Shown here: in pieces, positions 1 to 7,325 of the stretch | Layout: each line of letters begins with the position of its first letter | Position numbering within the stretch: position 1 is the stretch's first letter | Assembly: GCA_009702045.1 (NCBI GenBank) | Contig: WLIV01000028.1 | Location: 1-43,260, forward strand | DNA from: Actinomycetota bacterium | GTDB taxonomy: Bacteria; Actinomycetota; Acidimicrobiia; Acidimicrobiales; Ilumatobacteraceae | Direction: 5' to 3' | DNA length: 43,260 nucleotides | Made by a program: the position numbers and the translations under genes | Notes under the pieces: model-generated | What the model was told of the DNA's origin: nothing | The model's input: only the letters and a program-made list of their open reading frames with translations | Databases searched by the model: none

Positions 1-1
1 A

Positions 2-124
2 ATCAGCCACGGCTACCGCAACTACGACAACTATCGCCGCCGCCTACTCCTCGGCTGCGGCATCCAATGGACTACCGTCCCCACCTACAGAATCAGAGGC
101 CGCCACCCAGCGTTGGCCGCGTAG
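2..124 (+). pseudogene. C-terminal end of an ISL3-like transposase (runs in from outside the window)
   Basis: Reading frame 2 is open from the window edge to a TAG at 122-124 and encodes 40 residues starting ISHGYRNYDNYRRRLLL, then a short Arg-rich tail. The pattern HGYRN-(Y/F)-x-NYRxRLLL is what I know from the extreme C-terminus of ISL3-family (IS204/IS1001/IS1096/IS1165) DDE transposases. The rest of the gene lies upstream, so intactness cannot be judged. The fragment is too short for a secure family call. It suggests that the region left of tRNA-Lys is also insertion-sequence rich. Confidence 0.6.
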
Positions 125-186
125 AGCCACTATACCACTGTCCGTGCGAATTTGTCACGTTCTGTGGCGTCCACCGGTAGTGCAGT

Positions 187-1281
187 TCAGCCGCCCAGCA
201 CTTCGCGGATGGTGACCGGGCGACCTTCGGCGATGCTGCGGTGTGCTGCCACGCCGATGGCGACGGACATCAGCCCGTCGTGCAACGTGACCGAGGCTGC
301 CACGCCAGTGCGGATGGCGTCGGCGAAGTCGACGTGTTCGAGGTACGAGGCACCGTGATGCATTCCGGTGTGTAACACGGCGGGGTCGTGCACTGGTCGC
401 TCGCTGTAGTGCCCCATACCGTCGGCCCGGCGACCGAGACGCACGATGCCCTCGCCGACCATCGCCTCCACCTTGCCAAGCGGCCCGACGACAGAGATCT
501 CCTGCTCGTTCTTGGTGGCCTCGGCGAACATGCAGAGGTCGAGCACGGCGCGCGCACCACCCTCGTACTCGACGATCACGTAGGCGTTGTCGAGGATGTC
601 GGGTGTCTCGCCGTCGTAGCGCTCGTCGAGGTGGTTCACGTCTTGCGCGCCACTGGCCATCACGCGCACCGGGGTGGCACCCACCAGCAGGTTCATCAGG
701 TCGAAGAAGTGGCAGCACTTCTCCACGAGCGTGCCGCCGGTGTTGCGGTTGAACCGGTTCCAGTTGCCCACCTTCGGCAGGAACGGGAAGCGATGTTCGC
801 GGATGGCCACCATCTGCACCGTGCCGACCGCTCCGCCACGCACCTCGTGCAGGACGGCAGCGGTGGGCGGCATGTAGCGGTACTCGAGGCCCATCCACAC
901 CACCCGGTCGGGCCATTGCTCGCTGGTGCTGGTGGCGACCTCGATGGCCTCCAGGCAGTGTGGCACGGTGGTGCACAGCGGCTTCTCCACCATCACGTGG
1001 TGCGGTGTGCGCAGCACGTCGAGCAGCACCTCGTGGTGGGTGAAGTTCGGTGTGGCGATCACGACCGCATCGCACAACCCCGAGGCCAGCAGTTCCTGGT
1101 GCGACTCGAACGCGGCCAACGGTGTGTCGAGACCCACCGCCAACTGCGCCCACGCCCGGCTCTGTTCGTGCGGGTCGGCGATGGCGGTGACCCGCGCACC
1201 GGGCAACTGCAGCAGGTTGTTGATGTGCTCGATGCCCATCATCCCCGTGCCGATGACGCCGTACCGGATCTCGTCGCCCAT
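187..1281 (-). CDS. Gfo/Idh/MocA family NAD(P)-dependent oxidoreductase
   Basis: A 364-residue protein of usual length for the family. Residues 5-30 form a Rossmann entry (YGVIGTGMMG), followed by a beta-strand ending in IADP. The family signature EKP lies near residue 119 (VMVEKPL). The C-terminal sheet domain carries GGTLVEKCCHFFD, which includes the Lys/His usually involved in catalysis. Family members oxidise or reduce sugars, inositols and related polyols with NAD(P) in the cytosol. The substrate here cannot be read from the sequence. The ATG start fits the conserved N-terminus directly. The gene lies downstream of tRNA-Lys on the same strand and looks like core genome bordering the island. 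Long ORFs on the opposite strand here are shadows. Confidence 0.9.
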   Translation of the reverse strand: MGDEIRYGVIGTGMMGIEHINNLLQLPGARVTAIADPHEQSRAWAQLAVGLDTPLAAFESHQELLASGLCDAVVIATPNFTHHEVLLDVLRTPHHVMVEKPLCTTVPHCLEAIEVATSTSEQWPDRVVWMGLEYRYMPPTAAVLHEVRGGAVGTVQMVAIREHRFPFLPKVGNWNRFNRNTGGTLVEKCCHFFDLMNLLVGATPVRVMASGAQDVNHLDERYDGETPDILDNAYVIVEYEGGARAVLDLCMFAEATKNEQEISVVGPLGKVEAMVGEGIVRLGRRADGMGHYSERPVHDPAVLHTGMHHGASYLEHVDFADAIRTGVAASVTLHDGLMSVAIGVAAHRSIAEGRPVTIREVLGG

Positions 1282-1314
1282 CCAGCGCAGCCTAGAAGCC
1301 AGCCGGCCTCACAG

Positions 1315-1389
1315 TGGTGCCCCCCCAGGGGCTCGAACCCTGAACCAATGGATTAAAAGTCCACTGCTCTACCATTGAGCTAGAGGGGC
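1315..1389 (-). tRNA. tRNA-Lys (anticodon TTT), CCA encoded
   Basis: On the minus strand the acceptor arms GCCCCTC and GGGGGGC pair (one T-G), with discriminator A and an encoded CCA at 1317-1315. The D arm GCTC/GAGC, anticodon stem GTGGA/TCCAT with loop CTTTTAA, and T arm CAGGG-TTCGAGC-CCCTG are all intact. The anticodon TTT reads lysine codons. The 5' end of the tRNA abuts and slightly overlaps the structured repeat that starts at 1383, because GAGGGGCA on the plus strand is both the tRNA 5' end and part of the repeat. This placement makes the tRNA a likely anchor of the adjacent mobile region. Confidence 0.96.
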
Positions 1390-1560
1390 ATGGGGGCGGA
1401 CCAGAACCCGCGGCATAAGTGCTGCCGAGGGGTGGTGCGCGTCCCGTTTGTCTGAACGGGCAGGCTACTTGCCGCTTGGGCGGGTCGAACCGGTCGGTTC
1501 ATCTGAACCGCCGCCGTCGCGTGTGTCGGGGCGCGCCAGGGCCGCCCCGTGGGGCGGCTG
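1383..1560 (-). repeat. Structured repeat, copy A (3' flank of the YREK transposase, left edge of the island)
   Basis: This block is shared with copies B (18626), C (35988), D (36829) and E (38484). It begins at GAGGGGCATGGGGGCGG against the tRNA and contains the shared strings CAGAACCCGCGG, GTCTGAACGGGCAGGCTAC and ACCGGTCGGTTCATCTGAAC. It ends with the perfect palindrome GCCGCCCC-GT-GGGGCGGC at 1541-1558. Compared with copies B, C and E, the outer roughly 90 bases (starting CTGACCAGGG) are missing, so copy A is truncated exactly where the tRNA begins. It sits about 20 bases downstream of the transposase stop codon. Confidence 0.85.
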
Positions 1561-1580
1561 GAACCCTGGGTCAGTGTGGG

Positions 1581-3029
1581 CTATCCGACTGCGACGGTGG
1601 CAGTGACGTTTGCGATGCGATCGCGGTAGTGCAGTTCGGAGAGGGTGTTGCGGGCGACGCCGAGGAACAGCATGTCGATGTTCTGGTTGGCCTGGCCGTA
1701 GGTGCGGGCACGTCGCCCGGGCAGTTGGGCCTTGATCCACGAGTTCAACGATTCGGTCATCTGGCGGCGGTTGTAGATCGCTGCGTAGCGCTCGTCGTCG
1801 GCGGGGAGCGCGCGCAGGTGTTCACCGATCTTGGCGCCCTCGGCGCCAGTGGGGTTCATGCGGATCTCGCCGGTGGCGCCCCAGTGGCTCGGATGGCACG
1901 CGCTCCCGGTAGGGACCCGGTAGTGGGTGTAGGCGCGCTCTCGTCCGCTCACGTTGGGGTGGAAGGTGACCTTGGTCGAATGGAGTGGAATCCAGTGGTC
2001 GTCCCCGGATGCAATCCCGCGGATCATCGCGTGGCCTCCGGTGGCATATACGTCGATCGGCTTCGTCTTGCCGTTGGGCAGGGTGAAGGTGATCTGCTTG
2101 ATGTGGATGACGTCGGTTGACTTGCCTGTCTTGTCGTAGATAGAGACGACGGGTTGCAGTCCGAGGTTCCAGGTGTCGGTGACCCAGGTGCCACGCAGGG
2201 CCTTGTCGAAGGCAAGTGCCTGCATGTCGGGGAGTTGCTCGACGATGCTGGGCAAGCTGGTGAACAGGGCGGCCATCTCGCTGTCGGTGCCTTCGGTCTT
2301 GGACACCGGGATGACGTCGAGCATGAAGATCTCGTTGGCGTGACCGGTCATGGCGGAGACGATGACGAACTTGTTCCCGAAGACCTTCTCGCCGCCACCC
2401 GTCGTGTTGTAGCTGGCATCGGGGTCGGAGCGGCGGTCGTGGAACATCTTGTGTGTGTCGCAGAACGCCTGAGTTCCGGGCGTGTATTTGGAGGCGGCCT
2501 TGAGCACGGTGCCGTCGCTGAGGAGGGTGTTGTTGACCGCCGGCTCGAGGTTGGTGCCGGTCCCGCATCCGATGCCACAGCGTGCGGCCGTGTTGATGGC
2601 GGTCAGGCGGAAGACAGCCTGAAAGCGGGCGGCGTCAGGTTTGAGGGTCTGGTCGCGTAGCCGTGTCGCCGACGTGGTGTTCGGGACGGGGGCGAAGCGG
2701 AGGCGTCGATCGTCTGGGAATAGCAGTTCGAGTTGCCGCCGGTAGTGGAACCACCGCCGACCATGTCGGAGTTCGGCCTGGACCCTGCGGGCTGATCCGT
2801 AGATGGCGATGAGCTGGCGGAAGAACATGTTGGCAACTACCGACTGCTGGCCGGGCCGGCCGGTGGCCGCGTCTGCGGCGGCGACTCGCAGGGCCTCGTC
2901 GGTCAGGGCGATGAAGCTTTCGTCGTCGAAGATCGCTTGGATTCGCCGGTTCAGTGCGATTCGGACGTCGCGCCCGGGATTCTGGGTGCGACGGAGGATG
3001 CGGGTTTCGCTGGTCCTGGTCTTGATCAT
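1581..3029 (-). CDS. IS4-type DDE transposase with YREK signature
   Basis: A 482-residue protein. Near the C-terminus YNRRQMTESLNSWIK matches Y-x2-R-x3-E-x6-K, the signature of IS4-family transposases, with E as the third acidic residue. Candidates for the two Asp residues are in LLSDGTVLKA (about residue 180) and LAFDKALRG. The long stretch between the second Asp and Glu (about 150 residues, rich in beta-type sequence) is the insertion domain usual for this group. The protein should cut and join DNA at its element ends. The ATG overlaps the stop of the upstream recombinase-like gene by ATGA, so translation is coupled. C-terminal remnants of close relatives occur at 18852, 36278 and 36966, always beside the same repeat. 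Family is secure at the superfamily level only. Confidence 0.8.
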   Translation of the reverse strand: MIKTRTSETRILRRTQNPGRDVRIALNRRIQAIFDDESFIALTDEALRVAAADAATGRPGQQSVVANMFFRQLIAIYGSARRVQAELRHGRRWFHYRRQLELLFPDDRRLRFAPVPNTTSATRLRDQTLKPDAARFQAVFRLTAINTAARCGIGCGTGTNLEPAVNNTLLSDGTVLKAASKYTPGTQAFCDTHKMFHDRRSDPDASYNTTGGGEKVFGNKFVIVSAMTGHANEIFMLDVIPVSKTEGTDSEMAALFTSLPSIVEQLPDMQALAFDKALRGTWVTDTWNLGLQPVVSIYDKTGKSTDVIHIKQITFTLPNGKTKPIDVYATGGHAMIRGIASGDDHWIPLHSTKVTFHPNVSGRERAYTHYRVPTGSACHPSHWGATGEIRMNPTGAEGAKIGEHLRALPADDERYAAIYNRRQMTESLNSWIKAQLPGRRARTYGQANQNIDMLFLGVARNTLSELHYRDRIANVTATVAVG

Positions 3030-4012
3030 GCGCTGGTCCTCCAGTGGTAGCCGACAACGCCAGCAGCGATGTCAAGGGAACGGGTACCGAGGAAGCGGGC
3101 GACATCCTCGATGGACTTCGAATGCTCGAACAGACGGCGTGCTCGCCAGGCGCGAATGTCGTCCACGGTCACGCGGGGGCGGATGGCAGCCACCTTCGAC
3201 AGGTCGCCCAGCGTGTTCGACACCGTCGAGGCTGCACTCTTCGCGCTGATCAGGACCAGCGCGACCGAGCGGTCAGCGCAGTCGGCCGTGATGTCGCCGA
3301 GCACCTGCTGGCCCCACTTCGTCAGCTTGTTGGTGCGAGGGTCGATGCGGGTGCCCCCTGGCAGCGACACTGTTCCTGCTGCTAGGTCGAAATCAGCAGC
3401 AGCGACACGGGTGATCTCGGTGTTCGTGGCACCGGCCTCTGCCAATGCCAGAACGACCGCGCGTCGAGAAGCAACCAGCTCGTGAGGCGCAGCGGCCTGC
3501 AGTCGGCGGATGATCGTGTCCGTCAAGGGCTTCGCTCGCCGCGCAAGGGCTCCGGCCACATCGAGGTCCAGCGTCGGGTCGCCGACCAGAAAGCCAACTC
3601 CGCGCAAGACCTCGAAGGCGTAGCGGACTGCTGCCCGGCGGTTCTTCTGGGTCGAGCCAGCAGGCACCGCCCAGCTGGTGCCGCTGCGGGCTGCGCCCTG
3701 GGTGAACTCTTCGGTGATCTCCGGAGTGGCCGCCGCGATCAGGCGGACTCCGTTGTGGCCCAGGTGCCGCCAGAACCGCTCGATCTCGGTGCCGCGCACC
3801 TTGCGCGTGTCCGGCATCAGCGTCGAGTCCTGTGCCAAGGCGGCGTTCACCAACTCCCGTGCGTCGGCGATCGTCAGGGGCGAGTCGACGGACACGGCGA
3901 TCCTCGCCAGCAGTGGCCCATCCGGATGAGCGGACCAGTCCCCGGGCACCCCCCAGACGCGTTCGAACAGGACGTTCTGCTGCGCTTGAGGGGCGATCGC
4001 AACGGGCTGCAC
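3026..4012 (-). CDS. Degenerate tyrosine-recombinase-like protein (integrase fold)
   Basis: A 328-residue protein. The C-terminal half follows the layout of tyrosine recombinases: RRAVVLALAEAGATNTEIT at the box I position, then a DFDLAAGTVSLPGG strand pair. A box II-like segment has DDIRAWRARRLFEHS, LGTRSLD and a final GYHW. The key residues are altered: box I Arg is replaced (TGLR to AGAT), LGH reads LGT, and only the box II Arg and a candidate Tyr remain. It is probably not a standard active integrase and may only bind DNA. The start is GTG at 4012; an in-frame TGA lies upstream and there is no clear ribosome site. It is translationally coupled (ATGA) to the downstream transposase. The assignment rests on pattern only. 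Confidence 0.5.
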   Translation of the reverse strand: MQPVAIAPQAQQNVLFERVWGVPGDWSAHPDGPLLARIAVSVDSPLTIADARELVNAALAQDSTLMPDTRKVRGTEIERFWRHLGHNGVRLIAAATPEITEEFTQGAARSGTSWAVPAGSTQKNRRAAVRYAFEVLRGVGFLVGDPTLDLDVAGALARRAKPLTDTIIRRLQAAAPHELVASRRAVVLALAEAGATNTEITRVAAADFDLAAGTVSLPGGTRIDPRTNKLTKWGQQVLGDITADCADRSVALVLISAKSAASTVSNTLGDLSKVAAIRPRVTVDDIRAWRARRLFEHSKSIEDVARFLGTRSLDIAAGVVGYHWRTSA

Positions 4013-4115
4013 CCAACGAACGTAGCGGCGAACGCACGTTCCCCCACCTGTGTCCGAGAAAGATATCTTCCCTGGTCAAGCGCCATTTGTCGCGGCAACT
4101 CCTTGACGCTGCGGG

Positions 4116-4535
4116 TCACCATGCGTACTCGATCGCCGTATCGGATGGGACCATCCGCAGCGCCGGTGGCGAATCGCTTTCGGCGCCCCTGCCGTCGCTG
4201 ATGAACCGCAACCAGATGAAGCACTGATCGGGGTCTGTTGCCTCGGGCGCGGGCCCCCACACGGCCTCCCACCGTTCGCCTTCCAGCATCCCGCGCAAGC
4301 GCATCTTCTGGGGGTCACGGCGCCACGCGTTGCGGATGTCCGACGCGATCTGTGCCGCCGTCGTCGGCCGGAACGGCTCCACCGTCCGCCGCCACAAGCC
4401 GGCCTGCGCGCGGCACTCGTCGAAGAGGGACGCCCACTTCGAACGCCGCTGCGAACTGGCCGGAATCGGTGGCAGTGACGGAACCGTGAACCGGTTGCCG
4501 TTGTTGCCTTGGCTGCTGTTCTCTTTGCTGTCCAT
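4116..4535 (-). CDS. Hypothetical protein of the mobile module
   Basis: I do not recognise this 139-residue protein. The ATG at 4535 is chosen over an upstream start because GGAG lies about 7 bases before it. The first 30 residues are Ser/Asn/Pro rich and probably disordered. The middle (about residues 32-95) is helical, with RRSKWASLFDECR and TAAQIASDIRNAW, followed by a short beta-type tail. Size and composition resemble small accessory proteins of actinobacterial phages or integrative elements. It is divergent from the HTH gene at 4640 and shares with it a control region full of CGTACG-type dyads. It lies upstream of the recombinase-transposase pair on the same strand, about 100 bases away. 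Confidence 0.6.
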   Translation of the reverse strand: MDSKENSSQGNNGNRFTVPSLPPIPASSQRRSKWASLFDECRAQAGLWRRTVEPFRPTTAAQIASDIRNAWRRDPQKMRLRGMLEGERWEAVWGPAPEATDPDQCFIWLRFISDGRGAESDSPPALRMVPSDTAIEYAW

Positions 4536-4552
4536 GATGTTCTCCAAGCTGC

Positions 4553-4601
4553 ATACGTTCGTACGCATCACGAAGAGTACAACTGCGTACGGACTTACGC
4601 A
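4553..4601. promoter_or_regulatory. Divergent control region with two inverted repeats
   Basis: Two dyads lie between the divergent genes starting at 4535 (minus) and 4640 (plus). TACG-TT-CGTA is at 4554-4563. TGCGTA and TACGCA are perfect arms at 4584-4589 and 4596-4601, separated by 6 bases. The region is less GC-rich than its surroundings. It is a plausible operator for a small HTH regulator such as the neighbouring 69-residue protein; the regulator is inferred only from position. Confidence 0.45.
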
Positions 4602-4639
4602 AGCCACGACGGGAAGATTCTGAGGCCTACGATCGGAGC

Positions 4640-4849
4640 ATGATCCGTCGCGTCGCCGTGCAAGACCTCGTGGGCGCCCACGAGATCGCCGAGCGCCTAG
4701 GCGTTGCTCGACCTCAGGTCGTGCACGACTGGCGCAGGCGCCACGCCGACTTCCCGCAGCCGATCGCCCAGCTCAAGACAGCCCTCATCTGGGACTGGAG
4801 CGAGGTCGAAGCTTGGGCGAGGAAGACGGGTCGGTTGCAGCGCGACTAG
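4640..4849 (+). CDS. Small helix-turn-helix protein (AlpA/excisionase-like)
   Basis: A 69-residue protein. LVGAHEIAERLGVARPQVVHDWRRR (residues 10-34, quoted in part here as AHEIAERLGVARPQVVHDW) is a winged-HTH of the MerR/AlpA type: a helix, a turn at GVARP, and a recognition helix. It is followed by DFPQPIAQL and WDWSEVEAWARKTGR, the wing and closing helix seen in excisionase-like and AlpA-like regulators. Such proteins direct integrase excision or repress their own promoter. An ATG start with CGGAG just upstream is reasonable. It sits divergently from the mobile-element genes, which fits a role in controlling the element. Which gene it controls is inference. Confidence 0.75.
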   Translation: MIRRVAVQDLVGAHEIAERLGVARPQVVHDWRRRHADFPQPIAQLKTALIWDWSEVEAWARKTGRLQRD

Positions 4850-4979
4850 TGGGGGCCGGGTCGCTGGCCACGACTGTCAGCCAGCCGCACTCCATCCCCA
4901 AGTGGCGCGCTGGGTATTGCCATGTCGGTAACCCACCGGCCGCCGGCGTTCTCGCCCGTCGCGGCTTGAAACCTACGGG

Positions 4980-6062
4980 CTATATCCCGCTCTTCCGGCG
5001 GTTGTCCTCCGCGCACAGCATCTTGCAGTTGGCTGCGATGGTCTTGCCGCCCAAGTGCCATGGCGTGATGTGATCGGCCTGCATCTCCGGTAGTTCGAAG
5101 TGGTTCTTGCACGCGGGGCAGATCCCCTTCTGCCGTTCGTACGCCTCGCGCCTCTGGTTATCGGTGAAGGCTCGGATGCTCAGCTGCCGCTCTAGGCCGT
5201 TGAGCACGTATGGGTAGATGCCCCGCTTCTTCGTCACGTCCTCGTCGGCCATCAGGGTGGCGATACTGGTCTCCAGCTTGCCTGGGTCGAGTTCGTCGTC
5301 CTTGTAAGCGTTGTACAGGTCTCCCCAGGCCACCGATTTCATCTCGGTGCGGTGCTTCGGGAAGGTTGCTCTGACCCAGCTCATCACGTTCTGGAAGTAG
5401 AGCCAGAGGTCGTTGGCGCTGGGCTTGTGCTGCTGCTTCGCCATGTAGCCCTCGATGTCACCGTGGTTGATCCACTTGATGACTGTCTCGAGATAGTCCT
5501 GGCGGATGGGTGAGCCGCTCATGTAGTCGCTGCCGATGGCGTACGCAGGGCAGCCGTTCTTGCTGAAGTACCGCTTGGCGTCGGTTACCCAACTTCCGGC
5601 GTAGACGGCATTCCGGAGCTCTTGGTCCGTGAGCTCCTCGCCGGCGATGTTGATGGTTCTGAACCAGTCCAGCCGATCGCTATCCGTCCCACTGCACAGG
5701 TAGATGGTTAGCTGGTACGCCCGAACCTGTTCCTTCTCGTCCTGCTGTAGGTTGTGGAAGTAGCGGCCCTCGAAGGCGAAGTCCCCGTCCACGAATTGGC
5801 AGAGCGAGATGGTGCGCTGCTGCCCGTCGATGATCTCGTACGTGCCGTCGTCCCGCACCGACCAGTACATGACGTTCAGCGGGAAGCCCCGACGCAGCGT
5901 CGAGATAACGGCGTCCCTCTGCTTGTCCTTGTAGACGAACTCGCGCTGGTAGGGAGGGCGCACATCGAGCTTGCCGCCGTAGGCCCGCACACCCTCCTCG
6001 TCGTTGTCCTCGTAGCCATCGACGAGGTCTCCGACGGTGATGATCTTGGGTTCGATGTTCAC
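4980..6062 (-). CDS. DUF262 (ParB/Srx-like NTPase) - HNH nuclease fusion
   Basis: A 360-residue protein starting at GTG 6062. This start is chosen because it overlaps the stop of the methyltransferase by 4 bases (GTGA); a longer reading adds a low-complexity shadow of the upstream gene. Residues 37-95 carry the DUF262 signature: PYQREFVY near 38-45 and IDGQQRT at 78-84. This is the GmrS-like nucleotide-binding site of type IV restriction enzymes and related proteins. The last 50 residues form an HNH domain with CPAC, ADHITPWHLGG and NCKMLCAEDNRRK. The likely activity is nucleotide-regulated DNA cleavage. Coupling to a DNA methyltransferase suggests a restriction-modification pair rather than a modification-dependent enzyme. 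Confidence 0.85.
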   Translation of the reverse strand: MNIEPKIITVGDLVDGYEDNDEEGVRAYGGKLDVRPPYQREFVYKDKQRDAVISTLRRGFPLNVMYWSVRDDGTYEIIDGQQRTISLCQFVDGDFAFEGRYFHNLQQDEKEQVRAYQLTIYLCSGTDSDRLDWFRTINIAGEELTDQELRNAVYAGSWVTDAKRYFSKNGCPAYAIGSDYMSGSPIRQDYLETVIKWINHGDIEGYMAKQQHKPSANDLWLYFQNVMSWVRATFPKHRTEMKSVAWGDLYNAYKDDELDPGKLETSIATLMADEDVTKKRGIYPYVLNGLERQLSIRAFTDNQRREAYERQKGICPACKNHFELPEMQADHITPWHLGGKTIAANCKMLCAEDNRRKSGI

Positions 6063-7144
6063 AGCCGCTTGTTCCGAATCAGAATGCGGGCGTATACCGC
6101 CTGGAAGTAGTCGCCACCGACGGCGTAGTAGGTCTTGCCTGCAGGTGGGGACTGGAGCTGCAGCGCGGGCGCATCGTTCAGCTTCATGACCGTTGACTTT
6201 CGGCCATCGGCGCTCACCTGCACCTGGGGCGGGTACGCCTTCGAACGCTGCTCGTCCCACGACTGGCTTGTTCCGACGATCTCGAACTGATCGGGGTTGT
6301 ACTTCTCCAAGAACGTGATCGGCACGCCCATGACGCCGGGGTAGTCCATCGGGATGTCGACCGTCTTACTGACCTCGATCGCATCGAAGTTGTCATACGT
6401 CGGGTAGTCGTCGGGGTTGTAGCTCCTGTACAGGATCAGATCCTCGTGGCGCTTCGTTGTGTCCAGGTTCGTGAACCACTGGACACCCGAGATTCGGATC
6501 ATCCCTTCCTGACGGTCGAGGTCGGTCATCGTGTTCTCGTAGCTGCTCATGAACTGCGCCATGTTCCTGGTGAAGCCATACCCCAGCCACAGGCGGTTGT
6601 CCTTGATCAGGGGGAAGATGCCTTTGTACTTGATTGCGTTCTGGTGGCCGATGATGAGGAACTTCTTGTTGTGCTCCATGAGCTGGGCCACGTACTCGCG
6701 GAACAGCGAGAAGGGAGGGTTGGTCACGACGATGTCGGCCTGCTTGAGGAGCTCGACACACTCGGTGCTGCGGAAGTCCCCGTCGCCCATGAGCGGCTTG
6801 ACGCCGATCTCCTCAACGTCCGGGACGTTGTTGAGGTTCCGGTCGCCCTCATACTCCAGGTATACGGCCGACTCGGAGTCGTTCTGGCTGAACAGGTCCC
6901 GGTCTTGGCTCTTGTAGCAAGTAGTGATGAGCTTCTTGAGACCAAGCTTCTCGAAGTTGTATGAGAAGTAGTGGAAGAAGCTGCTGACCCGAGGGTCGTC
7001 GCAGTTGCAGTACACCACCTTGCCCTCGAAATGCGTCTTGTAGTGGCGGAGTTCCCGCTCGATGTCGGGCAACTGCGTGTAGAACTCGTCCCGCTTTGCC
7101 TTCTTGGCCTCCTGGAGGCTGCTGTTCGACGCCTTGGTGACCAT
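6059..7144 (-). CDS. EcoRI-family adenine-specific DNA methyltransferase
   Basis: A 361-residue protein. The ATG at 7144 has GGGAG about 8 bases upstream and is preferred to one eight codons further out. KVVYCNCDDPRVSSFFHYF (residues 42-60) and KKLITTCYK match the conserved N-terminal block of M.EcoRI-type enzymes. VVTNPPFSLFREY (about 139-151) is the adenine-methyltransferase motif IV. The enzyme should transfer methyl from S-adenosylmethionine to adenine N6 in a short DNA target. Its target cannot be read from sequence. The stop overlaps the GTG of the DUF262-HNH gene, so the two are one translational unit: modification first, nuclease second. Confidence 0.88.
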   Translation of the reverse strand: MVTKASNSSLQEAKKAKRDEFYTQLPDIERELRHYKTHFEGKVVYCNCDDPRVSSFFHYFSYNFEKLGLKKLITTCYKSQDRDLFSQNDSESAVYLEYEGDRNLNNVPDVEEIGVKPLMGDGDFRSTECVELLKQADIVVTNPPFSLFREYVAQLMEHNKKFLIIGHQNAIKYKGIFPLIKDNRLWLGYGFTRNMAQFMSSYENTMTDLDRQEGMIRISGVQWFTNLDTTKRHEDLILYRSYNPDDYPTYDNFDAIEVSKTVDIPMDYPGVMGVPITFLEKYNPDQFEIVGTSQSWDEQRSKAYPPQVQVSADGRKSTVMKLNDAPALQLQSPPAGKTYYAVGGDYFQAVYARILIRNKRL

Positions 7145-7325
7145 TCCAACACTCCCTGGGTCGGGCAACTGCTGCCGACCCTAGCCGGGGGCAAGGACGC
7201 CATGGTGCCTGCGGAGGGCGTAGGGCGGACAGTTCATGCACGCCGAACGAACGAAGGTTGCGGATCGCCGCCGACGACTGGCGGCTCGGTCTTGGGCAGG
7301 CGTGTCGGGGTTGTCTGCGGCAGGA

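Noticed and set aside
388-1356. Long plus-strand ORF of 322 codons over the Gfo/Idh gene
   Set aside because: It is antisense to a clear oxidoreductase, rich in His/Val/Arg typical of shadow frames, and runs into the tRNA.
1541-1558. GCCGCCCC-GT-GGGGCGGC as a classical intrinsic terminator
   Set aside because: The stem is excellent but has no T-run on either side, and it is a fixed part of the repeat family in three copies. It is described as part of the repeat.
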